From Serpula lacrymans var. lacrymans S7.9 (Eukaryota > Basidiomycota > Agaricomycetes > Boletales > Serpulaceae): a stretch of 64,000 nucleotides of DNA. The stretch covers positions 3,159,365-3,223,364 of the forward strand of contig NW_006763292.1 in NCBI RefSeq assembly GCF_000218685.1, written 5' to 3'. The translations under genes were made by a program, and so were the position numbers. This document shows positions 45,823 to 56,391 of this stretch, in pieces (position 1 is the first letter of the stretch; the number at the start of each line of letters is the position of its first letter). Below the pieces are notes generated by a model, which did no database searches, was not told where the DNA came from, and saw only the letters and a program-made list of their open reading frames with translations.

Positions 45823-47622
45823 TGTCATGCACCAAAGTTGATTGGTAGCATGGACAGGTGTCAATAACGAAGCGAATATTCAAAAAGACTCGCCTTTGCG
45901 CCACACAGGCACAGTGCTACGTGGAATAGTAATTAATATTGCCCTTTTTGAACTTGTGGCTGATCAGCACCACCTCTATTAGGCAATCCAGTCACGCTCA
46001 CCTTTGCTTTTCCATTTGGTACTTTCTGCGTTTCGGCATTTCGGCAAATTTTCGCGTCGCCACTGGCTACACATTGCATTGTGCCCTTGCTTTTGTCGTT
46101 TCCCTTACTCCCCTTCCTTTGCCTAGCCCCACCATGGGCCCCTTCCTCTCCTTTTTATTCTCACCTGACAGTCGTTTCTGGATCCCCATTCTAATCCACT
46201 TTTCCGTCACCTCCACCCTCCTCCTCCTCATTTTATTTGCACCCCCACCATTTCTGATGTCACCACTTCCTATCCGCTTCCGTCGCCGATCCGTTGACTA
46301 CCACGTGCCACTGCTGATATCAGCAAAGCCCCGGCGGCCGGTTCAAATAGGGCAACAGGTCCATCTTTATGACGTTGATCTGCCATCATATACTATCAAA
46401 ACATCGGTCGCTTGTCTTGCCTGGTTGGAGCGTGGTAGTTTTTGAGCTGGAGAAGGTTCATCCCCTTGCTTTGCCCATGTTCATCGCTGTCCCATTCACT
46501 TGGGTACACTTATCTTTTGTCCATCGTCTTCGCTACAGCTACACCTACCACACGCTGCCTGGGACTCACTTGTTCCAAATTGGAACTACTCCTCTCCCTC
46601 CCTCGTTTCATCAGGTGGTCCAACACAACCAGTCCATTGGTAAGGCCATGGAACTGTCGGATTTGGACTAGGTGGTGGACCGGTGGCTCCAGTTTCTTTT
46701 TCTTCAGCAGAACATTCATTTACAGTGCAATTATTTTTGATTTTTGAATCATTTTTATGGACACATATTTTTTAGAATGCCTGACTGACAATAAAGGAAC
46801 TGTGTTGATACTGATAGTGTTTTGCCTTGCCTTTTTTTTACTGCATCTTCCCATGACATCATGATTTTCCTGCTCTCTTTTTGCTATTGGACTTTACTTT
46901 ATGGCTGTACAAACCTGTGACATTACTCACAGCATTCATTGTTCTATCCCTTTCTTTTCCTTTTTTGACAATCTTATCCTGTACCTACGCAGGATTTGTC
47001 AGCATACATTCCTTCCTTCATGTTCTTTCTCATTCTTTTTACACAGCTATACTGTGCATAGCCTACTTTTCTTTCACTATATAAACCCCTGTATTTTACC
47101 TTGTAAAACAACAACAAGTACTCGATTCCAGACTTCTTCTCTAATTTCAAGTTCACTACTCTGCTACTTGTGATCCAGTGTGGTCACAACACTTCCCACT
47201 GCTACCACTGTCAACTGCTGTCATTGTCACTTCCCACTTTTGAAGTCATTGTCATCCCTTTCAATTAGAGTCCTTCTGAGCACTACAGTTTGTGCGTCAG
47301 GAGCCTGCTATCACTGGGAACCTCATCATATTGTCGTTCTCAAACCTACCTTGTGCTACGATTAGCAAGGTAGTGCTCATCTATACTGGTCACTAAGCCC
47401 CTATCTTCTATAAATTCAACTATCCCTCCTTCTCAAAACCCACACTCATACACCTCTGGGTTTTACTTTGAAGGATCTTCATGTGTACCACCCCACGAAC
47501 AACCAGACCACTCCACTGTTCTAGGAGGCAAAGCTCATAAACAAGTTCCGTGGAATCTGGGAGGATTGTGTGTTAGTTTGTTTTTGTGTGTGGTTTTCTA
47601 ACAGCAGTTCTCATCATCGACA
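45823..47622 (+). repeat. Long LTR of the gypsy element (1800 bp), 3' copy
   Basis: It starts TGTCATGCACC, 122 bp after the pol stop, and runs to CATCGACA (or CTAACA 19 bp earlier). The start matches the second copy at 62492 (TGGCATACACC), where the flank before it is unrelated, which fixes the left border. A TATA box (TATATAAACCCC, about 47079) puts U3 at roughly 1280 bp and R-U5 at roughly 515 bp. U3 contains an open frame (46134-46445, 103 residues) with a hydrophobic segment (IHFSVTSTLLLLILF), followed by a second frame (VFELEKVHPLALPMF to about 46671). A clear polypurine tract directly before the start is lacking; GGAAGCAACTGGGGACAG is 25 bp further up. Confidence 0.7.
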
Positions 47623-47627
47623 CCATT

Positions 47628-47915
47628 GGGTGAGAATAAAAAAGAGAGTAAGGGTCCCGGGGTGGGACTGAGTAAAGAGAAAAAGTAAGGGAGGGCGATG
47701 AAAGCAAGGGCGCAATGTGTAACCAGTGGCAACGTGAAAAATTTGCCAAATGCCGAAATGCGGAAAGTACCAAGTGGAAAAGCAAAGGTGAACGCGACTG
47801 GATTGCCTAATAGAGGTGGTGCTGATCAGCCACAAGTTCAAAAAAGGCAATATTAATTACTATTCCATGTGGCACTATGCCTGTGTGGCGGAAAGGCGAG
47901 TCTTTTTGAATATTC
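47628..47915 (-). repeat. Inverted fragment of the long LTR 5' end
   Basis: Reading on the minus strand, 47915 to 47628 matches 45889-46165 of the adjacent LTR (GAATATTCAAAAAGACTCGC through TTATTCTCACC) with several substitutions and small indels. It lies back to back with the end of that LTR, 5 bp away, making a tail-to-tail inverted arrangement. It is more diverged than the other copies, so it is probably older. Confidence 0.75.
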
Positions 47916-47980
47916 CTCTCTCTACATATTTTTTCCTATACTTCCCACAACATTCACTACTTCTCTTTACCCTCAGCATC

Positions 47981-50900
47981 ATGGACATTGATCCAAGCTC
48001 ACAGACACCCGACAAACCACTCTGGACATGTGTATGCATGAAATATGGATACGGCCGGCCTGATCAAATCTCGAAGTCTGCTTGGTACCGGCACCTCGAG
48101 CAAGCCAGCACAGAAGAGGAGAGACGCAGCATACGTGCAGCAAAAGACCACTGAAGCACCCCACTACCCGCTGCTGGGCTGCCAGAACCTGGGTCTAGCG
48201 CAACTGCAGGAGTACTAGTACCCCTTAGTGCTCCTATACCCGCTGGCGCTCCTGGTGATCTAGCCTCCTCCAAGCGCAATCTGGAAGGTGGTGATAGCTA
48301 CTACCTTGGACGACACAAGCGCGCAAAAAATGCGGCATTACCAGTGAGTGTTCCGAATCTACTAACCTATAAGAAACTGATCAGACTTTTAAAGACAAAC
48401 AAGCCAGCCGTTCCACCACCACCACCACCACCACCACCTCAGTCTCCATCTCCTCCGCCATCACCTCCACCCTCACCTCCTCCGACATCTCCGCATCTGA
48501 CACCTCCGCCTCTGACACCTCCGTCATCATTGCCGTTGGCTGACAGTGAATTTGAATTTGAGCGCAGAAAACCACTCGGTATCAGCGTAAACCACCTTGT
48601 ACAAGCCGCTACCCTTCCCCAAATAAAATAGGAACTGGAGTTTATCACCCTGGTACAAGATGCTTCGTTGGATGACCCAATCAATAGGATGAGCCGCAAA
48701 GGAGTGGAGCGTCTGCGCAATCCCCGGCAGGTCCCCATTGACATTGAGGGACCTGGAGTTCGCCATAGCATCTCAATGTACCTGGCGCTCGAACATTCAT
48801 CTCAGGACGCTTACCAGCAAATCCGCTGTGCGACTCAACTCTTTTGCCGACTCCCCCGCCGTTGCCGATATCCTCAGCTTCCATGCTGTGGAGAAGAAGA
48901 TTGCTGAGTACACAGGGGTTGAGCACCTTGAGCACGACATGTGCCCAAAGTCGTGCGTTGTTTTTACTGGCCCATTTGCTGACCACAAGACCTGTCCCAC
49001 GTGCAAGGCGTCTCGTTGGGATCCTGGTCGGTTACATGCTAGCAATGGCCACGTCAAGGTTGCTGCCAAGAAGTTTACAACTATTCCCCTTGGCCCACAG
49101 CTACAAGCACAGTACCGCGACCCACAGTTAGCTCGAGACATGCGCTACCTCCACAAGTGAACCCAGGAAGTCCTCGCACACCTTCGGGAGACAGAGGAGA
49201 TCCCGGTCATTGAGGATATCACTATGGGCTGGGATTACCTCGGCCCAGTTCTGGACGGTGACATTAAAGAGAACAATATTGTTCTCATGGTATCACTTGA
49301 TGGTGCACAGCTTTACAAACACAAGGACTCTGACTGTTGGATGTACGTGTGGATGTGGATTATCGTGAACTTATCCCCTGACAAATGGTGCCAGAAAATC
49401 CATGTACACCCCGGTGGGTTCATCCCAGGACCCAACAAGCCGAAGAACTCATTTTTTTGCGTCGGCATGCACCACATCTCGTCACTCCAGAGGGAAGGAC
49501 TCAAAATTTGGGATGCTGACCACAATATCACATTCCATTCGGACCTCTACCTCCTATTTCTAACTGCTGACGGCCCAGGCTTGGGATGGGATGGTAGGGC
49601 ACAGTGGCAAAAATGGATGTCGTATCTACTGTGGTATTCTAGGGCAGCGCAAAACCTACGGAAAACACTACTATCCTGCTCTCATCAAGCCCCGGGACCT
49701 GTGTGTTGCTGGCAGCGACCACCCAGATATCAGCATCTTTGACTTTCCCTCCGGCGGTTCAGCTACTTATGCTGAGCATCTCAAACAGCTCATATCATCC
49801 CCGAACCAGAGTCAGTATGACCAGCGCAAGACTGCAACCGGTATCACCAAAGCCGCACTTATTCTCGGCCCCCATCATTCCCGCTCCCTTGGCGTCCCAT
49901 ATTGCATGATAACCGATATCATGCATTTTGCTGGCAATCTCAGCGAGCTGTTACTGGCGCTCTGGCATGGTATGATTGACTGCGATGCAACTGACGACCA
50001 CGATAGCTGGGATTGGGCAGTTTTAGCAGATGGGCCAACATGGGACCGGTATGGTGAATCTGTGCACAGTGCAGGCTCTCATCTGCCAGGGGTATTTGGC
50101 ACTCGTCCCCGCAATATTGCCGAGAAGCTGACCTCAGGCTACAAGACATGGGAAATGCAGCTGCATACATTCGGTCTCGGCCCCATTCTCCTATACAACA
50201 TCCTGCCCGACAACTTCTTTTCTAACTATTGCAAACTTGTACGCGGGTTCCAGATTATGTGCCAACACCAAATCAGCACCCAGGCACTTGTTGACGCCCA
50301 TTCCCTCCTCTGTCAGTGGGAGCGTGAATTTGAAGACCTGTACTACCAGTACTGGGAAGATCACATCCACTTTGTTCGCCCCTGTGTCCACCAAGTCAAT
50401 CATCTTGTCACCAAAACTCAGCAGAAAGGTCCCCCTATATGCTACGCACAGTGGACCATGGAGAGGACGATAGGAAACCTTGGCCAGGAGACTCGGCAGC
50501 CCTCGAATCCATATGCCAACCTGGCACAAAAGGGGGTAAGGCGCTGTAGGGTGAACAGTCTCTTGGCGGCTATGCCTGAGCTTGGTGTTCCCCCCAAAGG
50601 CCTTCCAGATGGAGCAGTGGAACTAGGTGATGGATATGTGCTTCTCCGCAAGCGCGACCGATACTTTTCCCGCTCCCTGCTCAATACGCCCAAGCCATTC
50701 AGCTGTGTTTAGGGGCTGGTCAAGACATTCCTTGCCTCAAACACTAGGCTCGCCTTAAGCTCAGGAATGGGCAGATTGCACGGAATGTATGGAGGGAGAG
50801 TTTGAAGTCAGTAGACAAGCTTCAGGTCTCACAAAATGTGTCGGTGAGTCTTATTTCACTTGCATACATTGACAACGAGCTCATTATGTATAGTTTTCTT

Positions 50901-51277
50901 ACTCTGGACAGTTACACTTCGGGGAAGTCCAGTACTTCACACAGCTCGCATACCATCAACAGCACCCCCAGGACGCAGGCAACTACGACTTTCATAATGT
51001 TGCTGTTATCAAGATGTACTCACCCCCTGACAACCAATTACTCGACCTTTCGTCTCAGACCGTCACTGCGTGTATTCTCACTGATCAACTTGTTGTTAGC
51101 AATGTCAAAGACATCAAGAACGTTGTAGCTATGATCCTGAGGAGACTCAGATTACCTTCAGGGGTGGAAGAAACAAGGTTTTGTTCAATGTACCAGCCGG
51201 GCTTGGATGTTGCGGACTTAGGCATACCTTACAATATCTACGAAGATGACAATGACAAGGGGGGCGAGGTAGACTAG
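47981..51277 (+). pseudogene. Decayed Tnp2-type (CACTA-like) DNA transposase
   Basis: A readable but broken transposase. It opens MDIDPSSQTPDKPLWTCVCM with a BED-like start (AWYRHLEQ), then a proline run encoded by CCA repeats (about 48413-48500), and SRKGVERLRNP. A zinc-binding part follows (HDMCPKSC, HKTCPTCKASRW), then the Tnp2 core (MVSLDGAQLYKHKDSDCWM, SGKNGCRIYCGILGQRK, HYYPALIKPRD, CMITDIMHFAGN, PRNIAEKLTSGYKTWE, CQWEREFEDLYY, QWTMERTIGNLGQETRQPS), and a C-terminal exon (FGEVQYFTQLAYHQQ) after an intron near 50840-50910. Lesions: TGA at 48152, TAG at 48629, a frameshift near 48800, TGA at 49158, a frameshift near 49590. It is a dead element; related intact proteins are common in Agaricomycetes and mostly annotated as hypothetical. 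Confidence 0.8.
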
Positions 51278-51499
51278 GTTTTTGTTGCAATCAAACATGT
51301 TATTTTGTGTTACACATGCGAGGGCCTGTCAATTGCAGACATATTGATGAAATTGAGTGATAAGCATTATGATGAGATCAGGGCTTCTGAAGGCTTTGGC
51401 GGGACTTACCGGCGGGGTTTGTAGCTCATGATGTGAGCTGGCCACCACAGCCTGGATATCTTAGCTATAGTCAGGTAAGGTTAAATTACATCTAGCAAG

Positions 51500-53420
51500 T
51501 TACTGAAGAACCATCTCCTGGAAACCACTTTCAGGGCGCATATATGCCCAACCCACAGCAATATCATGCTCTAGAAGAACAATACAAAGGTCTAGAGCTT
51601 CAGGTTGTTAGCCTGGCAGCTGAGCGCAATATGTTAAAATATGTAAATATTTATCCCAAGAGGTATACTAACTTTTCCCTAGAACTCTATGCCAGCAATT
51701 TGCCGGCTCGTTGAGACAGCCCTCTTATCCAGTATAGGGTCACACAGATATTCACATAGACCCACTCCTTAGTTCCATCTCTGCTCCAAAAAATGATGCT
51801 GAGGCTCTCACCCCTAAAACACACCCCGCCATCCAGTTCTGGGCCAAGGCTGACTGGCTAAAATGGTCGGAAAGGCCTGAAAATCACGCCAAGTCAACTC
51901 ACGGCAAAATCTCATACCTGGAGGGTAACAATGGTGAGGTAATTAACAACCGCAGGGTGAAAGCAATCTGCGCGTTAATGCAAGATGCATGGAGAGAACT
52001 TGGTCAAAAGCAAATCTCCCCTGTCTTATGGGGACGAGCCAGTACCAGTGCACACCAGCTATTCTGGCACATCATAGAACATGAGTGGCCCATATTCAAG
52101 CTGTGTCACGATGGGTGGAAGTTGCACTGCCTCGCATGTGTCGATTATCCAGGGTGGAGGAGAACTTACCTTGACAATGACGGCAAATTGAAGAAGAAAG
52201 TATGTAACAACTTGGACAACAATAGCGTTGACTCGGATAGTGATTCGGATGGTGACTTGGCCGGGAAACGCAAACAGTTGAACAACTGCTCTGAGACCAA
52301 GAAGTGCAAATGATCAAAGAACATCAAGTCAAAGGTCCCTGCAAAGAAAAGAAAAGGTAATTGACATTAGCGGTTCTCCCATTGCTACTGACTATGCTCT
52401 CCAGTCATCCGAGCTCCAAGTCCTGACAACACGTCAGATACCAACAGCATCATTCCCAGCGACAAAACTATCTCTCCTACACCTCCCACCCTCAGGAGCA
52501 ACGGCAATACAAGTGCTGCAAGCCCTGGCGATCGCCTCTTGCCGGACTCAGACAAGAACTTTGAGAACACTGCAAAAGCCATACCAGATTCCGAGTCAAG
52601 CTCATCAACCAACAACGAGAACACCAGTCCCAGCGAAGCTAACAAGCCCAAGGGTAGGAAGAGTGTCAAGTTGGTTGTCAAAAATCCTCTGTAAGTGTGT
52701 CTAACTTTGTGTTCCTAATCTTAAACACCTGTCCCTAGTTCTGTTTCGTCGCTCGCCGCTGCAAAAGTGAATATGCCCGAACTCCCTCCTCCTCCTCTTC
52801 CCAAAGCACCATAGCAGGAACAGAAAGACACCACGTTGAGCCAAGCTAAGAAGCCCAAGGGAAAGATGCATTTCCCTTCAGCACAATGTGGACGGCAAGT
52901 CCTCGGTTCATTTTACATAGTCTGCTAATCAATCTGCTAACCATTCTTATTTTAAATAGGAGTCTTTGTGTTTGACATTGGCTCAAGCAAGTGAACACTA
53001 GTGGCACAAAGGATGGGTTTGATGCCTATTGGTGGGGAGTGGTCTCCGCAGAGCAGCACAAGGTATGTTATGTTGGCATATTATATACATTACAATAGAT
53101 TCTTCATTCTTGCAGTCACTTTCATTCAACTATTCCGACATTCTGATAGATTACATAAGTTTCCTAATTAGGATACAGAAAAGTGCACTCATCCTACCTT
53201 AGACACCTCAGTCATTTACCAGAAAGACTGAGAGTCTTTTACTTTACAGTTCTAGTCATCACATCATGTTAGTATCATATTGTCATCTACCCCTTGCTCA
53301 CGGGATACTAGGCATATGATGATGAAGCAATTCAAGTGGTAAGTCTATTCAATGGGTTACACAAGTTACATAGTTTGATGCTATCTACAGGTCGACAACA
53401 AAACTTGGTCGGACAAGACC
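51500..53420 (+). pseudogene. Second gene of the Tnp2-type transposon
   Basis: The recognisable core lies at 51770-52313: IQFWAKADWLKWSERPE, AICALMQDAWRELGQKQ, STSAHQLFWHIIEHEWPIFKL, DGWKLHCLACVDYPGWRR, then an acidic/Ser tail (DSDSDSDGD). Further pieces continue through introns at about 52355-52405 and later (SNGNTSAASPGD, KGRKSVKLVVKNPL, then GFDAYWWGVVSAEQHK near 53010-53060). This protein type accompanies such transposases in mushroom genomes; its role in transposition is not known to me. Frames are interrupted by stops (for example at 52311), so it looks decayed, though some breaks may be introns. Confidence 0.6.
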
Positions 53421-53682
53421 CTTGTCAATGGTACCATGTACTAGTCTTGTTTGTTCTTGCCGCTTCTTTGCTCTGTCTCTCCCATCCTCTCGTGTCTCCC
53501 ATCCTCTTGCGTCTTCTCACTACTTCTTGTGACATCACCCACCCACCCTCGACAATCCGCCTTTCTTTTGTTCTAGTTCACCGTGTTTTTGCCATGTTTT
53601 TGCCATGTTTTACCCAGCTTTTTTTGGGAGCGATACCATACATTCAAGCATATTAACAACTGTGATACCCACATACCTCATT

Positions 53683-53872
53683 ATATCTGAACATAATAAA
53701 ACATATTCTAGCATATCAGAGCAGATTTGGTGAGCTACAGGACGAGTAAGTAGTACACATTATCATATCTGAGCATTTCCGAGCATGTTTCGTGCGCTGG
53801 ACCCAAGGCATGCCTTGGTATACGGAAATATGTTTTTGTCATATTAGAACATATAGAAACATACCAGAGCAT
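53683..53872. repeat. Subterminal repeat cluster at the right end of the DNA transposon
   Basis: Five variants of a 12-13-bp word occur in 190 bp: ATATCTGAACAT (53683), CATATCAGAGCA (53712), CATATCTGAGCAT (53764), CATATTAGAACAT (53840), ACATACCAGAGCAT (53859). CATAT and GAGCAT half-words also occur around them up to about 54000. CACTA-type transposases bind arrays like this just inside the terminal inverted repeats. I could not find the matching left end, which is probably lost next to the LTR fragment at 47915. Confidence 0.6.
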
Positions 53873-54133
53873 GCCCCGTACTATGGAAAATATGATATTA
53901 GTCCCATTATCCGCGCCTGTATGATCCCCTATGCTACCTTTTGTGACAACATAAAATCTCATATTCACGCATATCTCACCCGAACTGATCATAACCAATA
54001 TTCACAGGGCCTTATTTCGCATTTGTAGGAGACAAGAACGTGAAACATTGTCACGGAATGTAACGCTTTTGGTCACGTGGTGCAGTCATATGTGCTTGTG
54101 GTCTACCTTACTAGCAGCTCAACGTATCGGACG

Positions 54134-55924
54134 ATGGCGACCGCCATTAGGCCATCGTTCCGCCAAAGACATGCAGCACCAGCGCCATCCATATCGTCCC
54201 GGGTAAATACTTTAAAGCAGCAGTTGCCAATATCATTAGCCAAACGTCTTCTCTTTCCCCACCTTCCAGATGGTGCCGAACCTCCTCCCTTGTTTGCTTC
54301 GCCGTCCTGCTCAAAGGAACTCAACGACGAAGTCTATGACCTTATTGCTTTGGCACTGCGCGCTTATGTCAACACTTGGTGGTCGAAAATCTCTCGTTAC
54401 GACAAAGAGGTACTTCCACAAATAACGCACATCCTCACCTTCGTTTTGCGCGAACTGGAAACACGTATCTTGGCTGCAGATTTGTCAGCAGTGGTTTTTC
54501 TTTACGCTCCATGTCTCATAACGCAGCACTATCGTGATTATCGGAATGCAAAATCCAAACTATCCACTTCATATGCGACAGGAGGTGCTGCCTCACTTTC
54601 TACCATATTTCACCATCTTCAGCCACATATAGCCATCTCGGAGGACGGACAAATAAATGAGGAATATTATCGCCAGCTGTTCAATCATGTATTAAGATTC
54701 AGTCTACCTTCTGAGGACTATGCTCCCGATGTTGAGCGTTTTATCATACGCGAGATCATTCTGAAGGTCTTGCTGAAGGACACCATTCCCAAGATTTCGC
54801 AGCCTTGGTTCATCCAGAAAACAATTCTGGATTTCTTGGACACGCCTCCAGACATAAAGAGTGTATGTTTTCCTTATGTTCATAACAATGCGATCTTCAG
54901 TGCTAATTCGCTATTTGTATCATATAGATTCCAAACATTTCACAAAAGACCTCGTCACCATCGCCGTCTTTTTCCTTTCATGCTCTACTTATCATATTTC
55001 TTTCTGCTGTTCAATCCATATCAGGGCTCTGTCTGACGCTCACCCATGCTTACAAACAAGCATTCGACACAATTAAACGCGTTAATGAAACCTCGTACCT
55101 CCCCATCAATGGTCGTGCACAGCCCGCCCCCCATTCACCACCTAAAAAACCTACATCATCTTCAGAAGATATAGAGCCACCGACACCTTCCTCATTGTCT
55201 TCGTTATCAAATCCTACTCACGAATCCCATCACGAATCCGGTCATGAATCAGACCTATCTGAAGAATCCCCGCCGCACTTAGCAGACCAATGTCTTACTG
55301 TGGTCTTTGAAGTTTTCTCTGTGCGATGTCGATTTGCCTCTAGCGCTCTTGCGCATTATATTTCCCTGCTCTCTTTCATATTCGCGTCCTTTCTTAACCG
55401 GTAAGTTATACACTTCCAGAATCTGTGCAGTTTACTCAACTTCTGAGCATTATATCAGCCTCCTATCTTACCTTCTCTACACGCAAGTGCTGTCTTCCTC
55501 GTCAATACTCTCCGTACTCCGTCTTTCCAAACGCACACTCTTCCCTTACGGCTATCCAGGACCTCCGCCTGTTGATCCCACGCCAGAAGAGCAAATTGTC
55601 ATCCGTCAGCGTTTGCTCGAGCGCCTTGGAGGGCGTATGCCTCCTCTTATATCTCGACTAGTTCTTGGACCCTCACCTCTTGACACGATTAGTGATGCCA
55701 TCGATCCTCTCGGGGACGCCACATGTAACACTCACCTTGCGGTGCTTATGTTAGATGCGGTTTTACTGGAAATTTTTCCTGAAATGGGGGTTGATTATAT
55801 CACTACTGATCCACATGCAGATGCGTCTGTAGCATCTAATTGGGAAAAGGCGGGTGATTCTTCTGACAGTAAATCAGGTAGAAGTAGTTCAGTATCATTT
55901 ACACCTCCTGACTCGATACCGTAG
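54134..55924 (+). CDS. PXA-domain protein, 3 exons
   Basis: Exons 54134-54862, 54928-55400 and 55459-55924 sum to 1668 nt, 555 residues, all in phase. Residues about 30-225 match the PX-associated (PXA) domain: LAKRLLFPHLPDG, DLIALALRAYVNTWWSKIS, LRELETRI, ITQHYRDYRNAKSKL, LFNHVLRFSLPSEDY, VLLKDTIPKI. A hydrophobic segment (ALLIIFLSAVQSI) follows the first intron, then a Ser/Pro/His/Glu-rich linker (HESHHESGHESDLSEES). A C-terminal hydrophobic part (LLSYLLYTQVL, RTLFPYGYPGPPPVDPTPEEQ, LDAVLLEIFPEMG) comes last. PXA domains occur in sorting-nexin-like proteins of endosomes and ER contact sites, such as Mdm1. Here no PX or RGS domain follows, so it is the fungal PXA-only type. A GTG and no ATG precede 54134 in frame, which fixes the start. 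Confidence 0.9.
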
Positions 55925-56391
55925 AGGACTATTTTATGTCTCGTTTGCGACGTGAAAGTACTTTCCTTTCTTTTGATGGGTTTTTCTGTCGACCGGTTTC
56001 AGATTGGACGTTAGGTGTTGGTCAGCATCCCAGCGCTATGCTATGTGTCCCCAGACACCCTGACAACAAATTTTGGCAGCCAAACAGGTTGGTTCAACCA
56101 ATTCAATATTTTCAAATTTGTTCGAGTGACGATGCAAAATTGACGTGAGCTGCTGAACTTGATTGATTAGCCACAGAGTTCAGTCGTTGGTGCAAAAATT
56201 TGAACCAGTCATGTTAGTTATAAGTAACGAAAGGTTTTTGCACAGCACCTTTAGTTTAGAGCTGATCTTATATATTGATATTGACCTTCATATCAATGAT
56301 ATGGTCGGCTTTGAAGGGCATTCTGCCTTAAATCACCACAATTTCATTTCTAAAGAAGGAAATAACCAGCCTACTTCCTCCCTACTGCATC
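55925..56391. other. Convergent intergenic region, 467 bp
   Basis: This separates the 3' ends of the PXA gene and the chromodomain gene. AT-rich; no gene or repeat is supported. Confidence 0.5.

Larger units (their letters stand above)
35486..47622. mobile_element. Composite of head-to-head copia and gypsy elements between inverted LTRs
   Basis: From left to right: LTR (minus), copia (minus), a 458-bp junction without LTR, gypsy ORF1 and pol (plus), LTR (plus). The outer LTRs share about 540 bp of nearly identical R-U5 in inverted orientation. Both expected inner 5' LTRs are missing. Flanking 5-mers (CCCGT on the left, CCATT on the right) do not match, so it did not arrive as one simple insertion. 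Confidence 0.6.

Noticed and set aside
45939..46445. Full 168-codon frame in the LTR as a gene from its first codon
   Set aside because: The part before ATG 46134 has no start codon of its own and extends into ordinary LTR sequence; only the shorter frame is worth testing.
55307..55924. Continuous 205-codon frame covering the last part of the PXA gene
   Set aside because: Its first third reads through the intron at 55401-55458 in the wrong frame; splicing from the upstream exon explains the region better.
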